NCBI GenBank assembly: GCA_003229495.1
Contig: QIEB01000083.1
Coordinates: forward strand, 1-5,764
Source of the DNA: Flammeovirgaceae bacterium
GTDB taxonomy: Bacteria > Bacteroidota > Bacteroidia > Cytophagales > Cyclobacteriaceae
Direction of reading: 5' to 3'
DNA length: 5,764 nucleotides
Part shown: piece after piece, positions 1 to 5,764 of the stretch
How the letters are laid out: each line of letters starts with the position of its first letter
How positions within the stretch are numbered: the first letter of the stretch is position 1
Translations under genes and position numbers: made by a program
Notes under the pieces: model-generated
The model's input: only the letters and a program-made list of their open reading frames with translations
The model's database searches: none
What the model was told of the DNA's origin: nothing

Positions 1-976
1 ACTGATTGTCATTACCAAATGCACAATTGGAGGTAGCCTGACCGGTGTGGATGGTACCCAGGTGATTTCCTTCGGGACTAAATATCCAAACTCCTCCCGG
101 CCCGGTTGCAAAAATGACACCGGATGGATGAACTTTTAATCCATCGGGAAGACCCTTAGTTTTTCCTACCCATTCAGTAGCATCATATAACACCCGGCCT
201 TTATCCAACCGCCCATCCTCCTGGATATTGTATTCCATCCAGATGGCCTGCTCCGGGTCAGAATTTGCTACATAAAGCTTACGCTCATCTACTGATAGGG
301 CAATTCCATTGGGCCTGGTCATCTGATCGGTAAGCAGGTGTAGTCTATTTTGCACATCCAATTTATAAACTCCTTGAAAATCCAGCTCCTTCAACGGGTC
401 ATCCATATTCTTTTCCAGTCCATAAGGAGGGTCCGTAAAATACAGCTCCCCCTTACTGCTGTAAGTGGCATCATTGGGACTGTTTAGTTTTTTACCCTGA
501 AAATTATCGACAATAGTGGTATAGTCAGGTTCAGGGTTTCCCAAAGGGGCATTCATAACCGCCAGCCTGCGATCACCGTGCTGACACAATACCAGATGAC
601 CCTGTTGGTCCAAAAGCAGGCCATTTGAACCGACTTCTCCATTTCTTGCGACATCGCTAGTATATCCCGATGGTTTCAGATATACTTTTATACCATGTTC
701 CTCACTCCACGAGTTAACGGTGTTTGGTGGAATATCTGAAAATATCAACATATTATCCTCTTCCAACCACAAGGGTCCCTCCGTCCAGTCAAACCCATCG
801 GCCAATATTTCCAGCTCGGCATTTAGACTGATTATCTGATCGAGGGCTGGATCTAACCGCTCTACTGATAGCTCCCCGGTTACTGAAGTCGCTTCTTCAG
901 TCGATTCATCATTTGGCTTTTGCTGACAGCCTGTTAATGCTAAAACAAAGGTAAAGAAATAGACAAACGGTTTCAT
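1..976 (-). CDS. SMP-30/gluconolactonase-family lipoprotein, partial (C-terminus off the left edge)
   Basis: I translated 325 uninterrupted codons from the ATG at 974-976 to the left edge. The protein opens with a short lipoprotein signal (MKPFVYFFTFVLALTGC), lipobox LTGC with the lipidated Cys at residue 17, so it should be exported and membrane-anchored. The rest matches the SMP-30/gluconolactonase/LRE six-bladed propeller family. These proteins use one divalent metal to hydrolyse sugar lactones. Likely metal and substrate residues are Glu66 (DWTEGPLW), Asn168 (NSPNDA), Asn223 (RPNGIALS) and Asp278 (GLPDGLKV), all present. The visible end, SNCAFGNDNQ, lies in the last blade, so probably only a few tens of residues are missing. 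The start is supported by the signal peptide and by AAAAGGA on the minus strand at 982-988, a good Shine-Dalgarno 5 bases upstream. It is divergent from a PQQ-type sugar dehydrogenase gene, which fits sugar-lactone metabolism outside the cytoplasm. The exact lactone is unknown; other hydrolase roles occur in this family. Confidence 0.88.
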   Translation of the reverse strand, partial: MKPFVYFFTFVLALTGCQQKPNDESTEEATSVTGELSVERLDPALDQIISLNAELEILADGFDWTEGPLWLEEDNMLIFSDIPPNTVNSWSEEHGIKVYLKPSGYTSDVARNGEVGSNGLLLDQQGHLVLCQHGDRRLAVMNAPLGNPEPDYTTIVDNFQGKKLNSPNDATYSSKGELYFTDPPYGLEKNMDDPLKELDFQGVYKLDVQNRLHLLTDQMTRPNGIALSVDERKLYVANSDPEQAIWMEYNIQEDGRLDKGRVLYDATEWVGKTKGLPDGLKVHPSGVIFATGPGGVWIFSPEGNHLGTIHTGQATSNCAFGNDNQ

Positions 977-992
977 GACGGTCCTTTTCTTA

Positions 993-1022
993 CAATATAG
1001 GATTATAGGGACAAAGGACAAA
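993..1022 (-). promoter_or_regulatory. Possible Bacteroidota-type promoter for the SMP-30-like gene
   Basis: Read on the minus strand, TTTG (1022-1019) is followed after 19 bases by TATATTG (999-993). This resembles the Bacteroidota primary sigma consensus, a TTTG-type -33 element and TAnnTTTG -7 element about 19-21 bases apart. The -7 element is imperfect. Transcription would begin only about 10 bases before the ATG at 976, leaving room for the AAAAGGA ribosome-binding site. This is a pattern match only; a second TTTG at 1015-1012 is too close to the -7 box to serve. Confidence 0.3.
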
Positions 1023-1037
1023 GGTTAGGGGGTTAGG
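1009..1037. repeat. Short tandem repeats in the divergent promoter region
   Basis: Two copies of GGACAAA (1009-1015, 1016-1022) are directly followed by two copies of GGTTAGG (1023-1029, 1031-1037, period 8). The palindrome GACCGGTC (1037-1044) abuts them. They lie in the 149-bp spacer between the SMP-30-like and sugar dehydrogenase genes and overlap the candidate -33 element. They could be an operator or simply slippage-derived sequence; nothing here decides between these. Confidence 0.55.
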
Positions 1038-1125
1038 ACCGGTCTGTAGATACTGGAAACCAGGTCACTAAACTAAATTATGAAAACAATCGTTCCGTAT
1101 GAGACATAGCATCACTTTTTAGGCA

Positions 1126-2286
1126 ATGCCTTTATTTTTTCGTTTTCTAATAATTTCCATCGTTTTGACTTCAGGATGTGAGGACAATTCCAATGCACCA
1201 ATATTTTCCGGACCAGATGGAGACAGCTTACAAATAGTTGAAGCATTTCCTTTACTGGATTTTAACCGGCCGGTTGATCTACAAAACAACGGTGACGCTA
1301 ATTTGTTTGTGGTAGAGCAACGGGGAGTGGTCCAAGTATTTCGCAGTGACCCAGATACTGAAAATACCAACATTTTTCTGGACATTACCTCTGTAGTTGA
1401 TGATCGGGATAAAGAAGAAGGTCTATTAGGTTTGGCCTTTCATCCTGACTATTCACAGAATAGATATTTTTATACAAATTACACCACTTCCAGTGGGACT
1501 ACCCGTATTTCAAGATTCGAAGTTGATGCTCAAAACCCGTTGGTAGCTGCACCTTCGTCGGAATTGGTGCTGCTGGAATTTACCCAACCGTTTGGCAATC
1601 ATAATGGCGGACAACTGGCATTTGGACCAGACGGGTACTTGTACATTGCCGTGGGCGATGGAGGATCTGGTGGTGACCCACAGGGGCACGGCCAGAATAC
1701 CAGTACTTTACTGGGTAGCATTTTACGAATTGATGTAGACAACCCTTCTGGAAATCTGAATTATGGCATTCCCACGGACAATCCCTTTGCAGGCAATCAA
1801 TCTGGTGCCAGGGAAGAAATTTTTGCTTATGGTTTGCGAAACCCATGGCGCATGAGCTTTGATATAGAGACTGGCTTATTGTGGACTGGAGATGTGGGCC
1901 AAAACGAATTTGAAGAAATCGATATTATTGAAAATGGCGGTAATTACGGTTGGAGAATTATGGAAGCATTTGATTGTTTTCAAAGTGCCAACTGCGACCA
2001 ATCCGGCCTAATTAAACCATATTACCATTACAAAAATGACAATATTAATGCCTCTATCACTGGAGGTATAGTGTATCGGAGCTCTATAGTAAGTCTGACT
2101 GGCTGGTATGTTTATGCCGATTATGCTTCCGGCAGAATTTGGGCTTTAGAATCCGTATCCACTACCCCTGAAAATCTGTTGTTGTTTGATAGCAATCTTA
2201 GAATCACCAGTTTTGGCAGGGATAACTTGGGTGAAGTTTATTTCTGTAGTCACGGTGGCAAGATCTATAAGTTTAGTGTGGAATAA
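1126..2286 (+). CDS. PQQ-dependent aldose (glucose/sorbosone) dehydrogenase-family lipoprotein
   Basis: This 386-residue protein belongs to the glucose/sorbosone dehydrogenase family of six-bladed propellers, typified by soluble quinoprotein glucose dehydrogenase and E. coli YliI (similar length). Members oxidise aldoses at C1 to lactones using pyrroloquinoline quinone and calcium. It begins with a lipoprotein signal (MPLFFRFLIISIVLTSGC, Cys18), so it should be exported and anchored. Family landmarks in order are EEGLLGLAFHPDY (98-109), GNHNGGQLAFGPDG (157-170), VGDGG (176-180), YGLRNPWRMSFD (235-246), WTGDVGQNEFEEID (253-266), GGNYGW (271-276) and ITGGIVYR (311-318). His159 aligns by motif with the catalytic His144 of soluble glucose dehydrogenase, and Arg238 with the PQQ-contacting Arg228. 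Cys284 and Cys290 could form a disulfide. The start is fixed by an in-frame TAG at 1120-1122; only a weak AGG precedes it. Some homologues in this fold have no proven quinone activity, so the substrate and even PQQ use are inferred. Confidence 0.9.
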   Translation: MPLFFRFLIISIVLTSGCEDNSNAPIFSGPDGDSLQIVEAFPLLDFNRPVDLQNNGDANLFVVEQRGVVQVFRSDPDTENTNIFLDITSVVDDRDKEEGLLGLAFHPDYSQNRYFYTNYTTSSGTTRISRFEVDAQNPLVAAPSSELVLLEFTQPFGNHNGGQLAFGPDGYLYIAVGDGGSGGDPQGHGQNTSTLLGSILRIDVDNPSGNLNYGIPTDNPFAGNQSGAREEIFAYGLRNPWRMSFDIETGLLWTGDVGQNEFEEIDIIENGGNYGWRIMEAFDCFQSANCDQSGLIKPYYHYKNDNINASITGGIVYRSSIVSLTGWYVYADYASGRIWALESVSTTPENLLLFDSNLRITSFGRDNLGEVYFCSHGGKIYKFSVE

Positions 2287-2332
2287 ACTGGTGGTACATC
2301 AGCTTGCGGCACTTTGAAAACTCAGTACAATA

Positions 2333-3718
2333 TTACTTCCTGTAATTCTCAGCAATAGTAGCCAGTCTTTCTTCGATGTGATCCTGAGACAACCACTTGC
2401 CACGGATCATTACCCCTGATCTTTTCCCCAGATTGGAAATATCGGTAAGTGGATTTCCATCCACCAGGACCATGTCAGCCTGATACCCTTCTTTTATCAA
2501 TCCTCGCTCATTATCGTACCCAAAATATTTAGCGGGATTAACCGTACCAGTCACCAGAGCCTCAAATGGAGTCAATCCAGCAGCTACATACATTTCAATT
2601 TCATGCTGGATGGAAAATCCAGGTACGTTAAATACCTGGGGAGCATCAGACCCCAGTAACAATCCTACGCCGCTTTTATGCATTGCTTTGATAATCCTCC
2701 TCCGGAGGTCAATGAAACGTTGTGCTCTATCGGGATCATAGGTAGCATTTGCCTGCATTTTATTCTTGCTTTCTTCCCATCGTCCCAGGGTTTCCCCTGA
2801 CATATAAGCCATTTCCGGATCAGCCAGCATATCGGCGGCGACCAAAGGTCCTGCCCACCTTTCCGCCAGGCACTGAGTAGGCACGATCCATACATGGTGG
2901 TCAATTGTAGACTGAATGAGGAAAGGCAATAGTTTTTCATCTACTATGTCTGTAAAGTTAATTCCAAAGAAACCATTCTCTTCAGGGTTAACCCCTTTTT
3001 CGGGAGGGACCAACCCTTCCACAAAACCATCGATGTGATCAATACTGGCATAGTCAGAATCTAAAGCATGCTGGATACCAACATCTCTTGAAACATGACC
3101 TGCGTAAGGGATGCCTACCTCCTTGGCGGTACTTACGATAGCATCAAACACTTCTCTTTTTAATCCAGGGTGTAGTTTTAAGAAATCATAACCAGCCTCC
3201 TTCTGTTCTCTTACCATTTGCGTTGCTGTTTCAACATCTGGCGCGGTGTTTCCATTAATTGATGGGCCGGAAGTATAGATGTGAGGTCCGAGGATAGAAC
3301 CATCGGCCACCTGATTTTGCAATTCAAGATGTCTTGGATGTCCCAACATCCCCCGAATAGTGGTTACTCCAGCAGCAAGATATAAAAACAGGGTTTCCTC
3401 GATGAGCTGTTCACTTTGTTGACCTGTGGGGATGTGGGCATGCATTTCTGCCAATCCCGGCACTAGATATTTACCGCTACTTTCTATTACTTGGGCAGCT
3501 TCAGGATACTTCGCCGTGGGGGCAATATTAAAAATCTTGTCATTCTCAATGACCACTGTTTGGCCCATCAATGGCGATTCACTATCCATTGATATTACAT
3601 TCACATTGGTAAATACTATTACTTCGCCAGTTGGCAATGGATCATTTTCCTGTGCCGAAGAACCTGAATTACAGGCTGTGAAAACTATTGCAATGATAAC
3701 TAAGAAATACAATTTCAT
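2333..3718 (-). CDS. Exported metal-dependent amidohydrolase (imidazolonepropionase/prolidase-like lipoprotein)
   Basis: This 461-residue protein has a lipoprotein signal (MKLYFLVIIAIVFTAC, lipidated Cys16), so it is predicted to be periplasmic or surface-anchored. A small N-terminal beta domain (about 33-88) is followed by the amidohydrolase TIM barrel. Metal ligands appear in the expected order: HxH as His93/His95 (GLAEMHAHIP), Lys181 (FLKLHPG, the likely carboxylated bridging lysine), His208 (GHVS), His228 (IDHIDGF) and Asp358 (LLLGSDAP). This is the binuclear arrangement seen in imidazolonepropionase-like Xaa-Pro and other dipeptidases. The C-terminus has the usual strand returning to the beta domain (GYQADMVLVDGNPL, 411-424). 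The catalytic set is complete, so it is probably active, on a peptide, cyclic amide or related bond; the substrate cannot be read from the sequence. It is convergent with the sugar dehydrogenase gene (46-bp gap) and divergent from the TMEM220 gene. No clear Shine-Dalgarno precedes the ATG, which is placed by the signal peptide. Confidence 0.9.
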   Translation of the reverse strand: MKLYFLVIIAIVFTACNSGSSAQENDPLPTGEVIVFTNVNVISMDSESPLMGQTVVIENDKIFNIAPTAKYPEAAQVIESSGKYLVPGLAEMHAHIPTGQQSEQLIEETLFLYLAAGVTTIRGMLGHPRHLELQNQVADGSILGPHIYTSGPSINGNTAPDVETATQMVREQKEAGYDFLKLHPGLKREVFDAIVSTAKEVGIPYAGHVSRDVGIQHALDSDYASIDHIDGFVEGLVPPEKGVNPEENGFFGINFTDIVDEKLLPFLIQSTIDHHVWIVPTQCLAERWAGPLVAADMLADPEMAYMSGETLGRWEESKNKMQANATYDPDRAQRFIDLRRRIIKAMHKSGVGLLLGSDAPQVFNVPGFSIQHEIEMYVAAGLTPFEALVTGTVNPAKYFGYDNERGLIKEGYQADMVLVDGNPLTDISNLGKRSGVMIRGKWLSQDHIEERLATIAENYRK

Positions 3719-3841
3719 AACCGGTTGTTTATATGAAGATTAAATAAGTTAACAAAACTCAATTCAAAGTAAAATCCAGCAGGTAAATAAATTGGTGTTT
3801 GTAAAGGATAATGTGTAATATGACCCAAAATATTCATCCTT

Positions 3842-4192
3842 ATGAAAAAGATAGGTGCGATATTCTGGACTTTGCTCTTCATCGTTTTTGGCCGCTATCA
3901 AACCAATGACACAGATCCCATGATCTGGATTACAATCTACGGGGTAGCTACATTACTTTCTGTGTTAGTGTTCCTTGACAAAGAAGACCGGTCCGTACTG
4001 AGGACTTTCCTTATAGCATTTTTAGTGGGAGCTGTGATACTTTGGCCTGACCACTATGAAGGATTGACGCTGGCGAATGGTTATACCCTGGCGATTGAAG
4101 AAGCCCGTGAATCTCTTGGGTTGCTAATTGGCGGTTTAGGTATGGGATGGCATTTATTTGTTACCCGGCCCAGGCAGACGGTTAATTCGTGA
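3842..4192 (+). CDS. TMEM220-family four-helix membrane protein, function unknown
   Basis: This is a 116-residue integral membrane protein with four hydrophobic segments at about residues 4-17, 27-45, 53-68 and 90-107. I recognise the transmembrane 220 family from two motifs: NDTDP followed by a Trp/Ile-rich helix (22-35, usually NDPDP...W...IYG) and EEARESLGLLI (86-96) entering the last helix. The family is shared by bacteria and animals and has no established biochemical role. With four helices and a short N-terminus, both ends probably lie on the same side of the membrane. The ATG is preceded by an AT-rich leader without an obvious Shine-Dalgarno; TTTG at 3798-3801 is a possible -33 element but no good -7 box follows. 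The gene is monocistronic in this window. Its last 11 bases overlap the end of eboF on the other strand, so it reads against the ebo cluster rather than belonging to its transcript. Confidence 0.82.
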   Translation: MKKIGAIFWTLLFIVFGRYQTNDTDPMIWITIYGVATLLSVLVFLDKEDRSVLRTFLIAFLVGAVILWPDHYEGLTLANGYTLAIEEARESLGLLIGGLGMGWHLFVTRPRQTVNS

Positions 4193-5549
4193 GTTGATGC
4201 CAAATTGCCTGGTACACTCCCGTAGCGCTCAGGGTGGCACCAGGAGTCAAACCACTGGCAAATAATACTGGCCAGTCAACCTGGTCCCTGGGCACGATTC
4301 CATGTGAGCCCTTAATCAAAGAAGGGTCTAAAGGTATTATGTCCATCAGCACCCTAAACCCCAGTTTTTTCTTCAGTAATTTCCATCCTACCAGAGGCAT
4401 GAGCCATTTGATTTGTGGGTCGGTAAACATTTCTACCGGATCATAACCTGGTTTCTGATGTATGTCCACGGTGCGGGCAAAATCCGGGGCCCTGGTGTCG
4501 TCGAACCAGTAATAGTACGTGAACCAACTGTCGGGCCTGGCTAACACTACCAGATCACCGCTTCGGTGATGATCCATTTGATTATTCCTCTGTTCCTCCA
4601 TTCCCCACACTTCAGCAACTCCGTCTACTTCTTTCAGGGTGGATCTGACCTTAGAAATATCCTGAGAATTCTTAACATAGACATGAGCTATCTGATGATC
4701 AGCCACCGCAAAAGCCTTGCTGGCACCGGCATCCAGCAATTCCAACCCGCGTTCTTCCCGAACATGTAGCCAGCCGTTTTTTCTCAATACCCTATTTAAA
4801 GATATGGGATTTGATACCTCTGTAATACCGTATTCAGAAAGTAAAACTACTTGTACACCGCGGCCCTCATAAAAGTCTACCAGTTCTTTAATTAGTTGGT
4901 CAATTTGTTCCAGGTCCCCACTGATCTTTTCTAAATCATGTCCAAACTTTTGCAGGCAATAGTCCAGGTGGGGAAGATAGACCAAAGAAAGTGTGGGCTG
5001 ATATTGCTCTTCAACACTCATGGCCGCATTAGCAATCCATTTACTGGACCGAATAGTAGTTTTAGGGCCCCAAAACTCGAACAGAGGAAATTGACCAAAG
5101 CGTTGCTGCAGATGGTTCCGGAGCTGCGAGGGATGGCTGTAGACGTCCGGGATCTTGCGGCCATCTGCCAGATAGTTCGGACGCGGAGTAACTGAATAGT
5201 CAACACTGGAATACATATTGTACCACCAAAACAGGTTGGCACAAGTAAAAGTTGGATCCATTTTCCGGGCAGCTTCCCATATCTTTGGGGCCTCTACCAA
5301 TTTATTGGACTGCCGCCAAAACTTAATCTCGCACTCATTCTTAAAATACCAACCATTCCCAACTATACCGTGAATGCTGGGTGGCTGGCCAGTAAGGTAG
5401 GTAGCCTGTGTAGAACAAGTGACTGCTGATACCTGGGGTTTGATATGGTTTTTAGGGATCCGTTTAGACCAGCTTTGAAGAAAAGGCGTGGAAGTCCCGA
5501 TTACCCGGTCACTAAGGCCAACAACATCGATGACTACCGTGCGTCGCAT
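4182..5549 (-). CDS. eboF: EboF-type alkaline phosphatase superfamily (nucleotide pyrophosphatase/phosphodiesterase-like) protein
   Basis: This 455-residue protein has no signal peptide (MRRTVVIDVVGL), so it is probably cytoplasmic. It has the type I phosphodiesterase/nucleotide pyrophosphatase fold. Asp8 is the likely first metal ligand. VTCSTQATYLTGQPPSIHGI (43-62) is the nucleophile region; alignment on the TG and HGI landmarks puts Thr44 at the catalytic threonine. YLPHLDYCLQKFGHD (191-205) supplies Asp196 and His204, and GSHG (414-417) supplies His416. Where most relatives have SDHGM this protein reads SEYGI (238-242), so two expected metal ligands are Glu and Tyr. A distinctive aromatic stretch, LFWWYNMY, sits at 106-113. 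The upstream gene encodes an EboE-like C-terminus ending 5 bp before this ATG, with TAGG at its stop serving as a weak ribosome-binding site; that supports the eboF name and operon expression. In published ebo clusters the product acts in a pathway tied to export of a metabolite; its own reaction and substrate are not established. A broader phosphodiesterase label is the safe fallback. Confidence 0.85.
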   Translation of the reverse strand: MRRTVVIDVVGLSDRVIGTSTPFLQSWSKRIPKNHIKPQVSAVTCSTQATYLTGQPPSIHGIVGNGWYFKNECEIKFWRQSNKLVEAPKIWEAARKMDPTFTCANLFWWYNMYSSVDYSVTPRPNYLADGRKIPDVYSHPSQLRNHLQQRFGQFPLFEFWGPKTTIRSSKWIANAAMSVEEQYQPTLSLVYLPHLDYCLQKFGHDLEKISGDLEQIDQLIKELVDFYEGRGVQVVLLSEYGITEVSNPISLNRVLRKNGWLHVREERGLELLDAGASKAFAVADHQIAHVYVKNSQDISKVRSTLKEVDGVAEVWGMEEQRNNQMDHHRSGDLVVLARPDSWFTYYYWFDDTRAPDFARTVDIHQKPGYDPVEMFTDPQIKWLMPLVGWKLLKKKLGFRVLMDIIPLDPSLIKGSHGIVPRDQVDWPVLFASGLTPGATLSATGVYQAIWHQLTN

Positions 5550-5554
5550 AAAAC

Positions 5555-5764
5555 CTATTTCAATTGCTCAATTACCCAAGCGAATTCTCTGGCAATGGAA
5601 GTGGTGATATCCGTTTGCAGTTCTTCAGGAAGTACCTCCCAGGTGTAGGTTTCCACTTCCAGATGATTGGTCATTGGTGAATTGTCCCATAGCTGCAGTA
5701 CTTCCCGAATATCACTTTGAGTTGATTGTAAAAGTCCATAGGACTCTATGAAAACGGGAACATG
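5555..5764 (-). CDS. eboE: EboE-type sugar-phosphate isomerase/epimerase-like protein, partial (C-terminal 69 residues)
   Basis: Reading the minus strand from the right edge gives one open frame of 69 codons ending in TAG at 5557-5555. Recognisable segments are HVPVFIESYGLLQSTQ (1-16 of the fragment), HLEVETYTWEVLP (34-46) and the tail REFAWVIEQLK. The HLEVETYTWEVLP block is characteristic of EboE, the xylose-isomerase-like TIM-barrel member of the ebo cluster; the full-length family is about 400 residues, so over 80% lies outside the window. The HLE motif with its Glu may be an end-of-barrel active-site or metal position, but this cannot be judged from the fragment. The gene is directly followed by eboF after 5 bases and is probably cotranscribed and translationally coupled with it. 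The identification rests on this fragment plus the eboF neighbour. Confidence 0.8.
   Translation of the reverse strand, partial: HVPVFIESYGLLQSTQSDIREVLQLWDNSPMTNHLEVETYTWEVLPEELQTDITTSIAREFAWVIEQLK

Noticed and set aside
1053..1063. CTGG-AAA-CCAG hairpin in the divergent spacer
   Set aside because: A 4-bp stem with a 3-base loop, no T-run and no extension; too weak for a terminator or riboswitch and expected by chance.
1580..1846. Minus-strand 88-codon open frame inside the sugar dehydrogenase gene
   Set aside because: It lies opposite the conserved NHNGG to GLRNPW region, is rich in Cys, His and Gln without recognisable structure, and has no support as a gene.
2287..2332. Terminator between the convergent dehydrogenase and amidohydrolase genes
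   Set aside because: The 46-bp gap shows no convincing inverted repeat or T-tract on either strand.
3426..3743. Plus-strand 105-codon open frame across the start of the amidohydrolase gene
   Set aside because: It is antisense to a clear signal peptide and the HxH-containing part of the amidohydrolase and shows no family motif; a shadow of the real gene.
3719..3841. Promoters in the spacer between the amidohydrolase and TMEM220 genes
   Set aside because: TTTG elements occur on both strands (for example 3798-3801), but no good TAnnTTTG box lies at the right distance, so no promoter was called.
4182..5549. Classical alkaline phosphatase (PhoA-like) identity for the eboF product
   Set aside because: No signal peptide, a nucleophile region of nucleotide pyrophosphatase type (T...TG..P..HGI), and an EboE-like neighbour; the generic phosphatase label would mislead.
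5445..5648. Plus-strand 67-codon open frame over the eboE-eboF junction
   Set aside because: Both overlapped minus-strand frames have strong family motifs; this frame has none.

Overview
The window looks like chromosomal DNA of a member of the Bacteroidota, probably an environmental or marine Cytophagales-type organism; the lineage is an inference. The grounds are moderate-to-low GC, mostly weak or absent Shine-Dalgarno sequences, three lipoprotein signal peptides among five visible N-termini, and gene families common in that phylum. It is densely coding: six protein genes, no RNA genes, no mobile elements, no CRISPR array, and no gene-free stretch longer than about 150 bases.

Left part (1-2286): two exported lipoproteins with predicted beta-propeller folds are divergently transcribed from a 149-bp spacer. 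On the minus strand is an SMP-30/gluconolactonase-family protein, which runs off the left edge and so lacks its C-terminal tail. On the plus strand is a glucose/sorbosone dehydrogenase-family (PQQ-dependent aldose dehydrogenase-like) protein. Chemically they could form a pair: the dehydrogenase would make an aldonolactone and the lactonase would open it, both outside the cytoplasm. This link is inferred from family and arrangement, not shown.

Middle (2333-4192): a minus-strand, lipoprotein-type metal-dependent amidohydrolase (imidazolonepropionase/prolidase-like) has a complete set of metal ligands. It converges on the dehydrogenase across 46 bp. A 123-bp divergent spacer separates it from a plus-strand four-helix membrane protein of the TMEM220 family, whose function is unknown.

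Right part (4182-5764): the minus strand carries the end of an ebo gene cluster. The last 69 codons of an EboE-type sugar-phosphate isomerase/epimerase-like (TIM-barrel) protein are followed after 5 bp by a complete EboF-type alkaline-phosphatase-superfamily protein. The ebo cluster is a widespread but poorly understood system, linked in cyanobacteria to periplasmic delivery of a scytonemin precursor. The remaining members (eboA-D) are expected beyond the right edge. EboF keeps several active-site landmarks of nucleotide pyrophosphatase/phosphodiesterases but has SEYGI where the family has SDHGM. The ebo tail and this altered site are the most interesting parts of the window. The TMEM220 gene and eboF overlap tail-to-tail by 11 bp.
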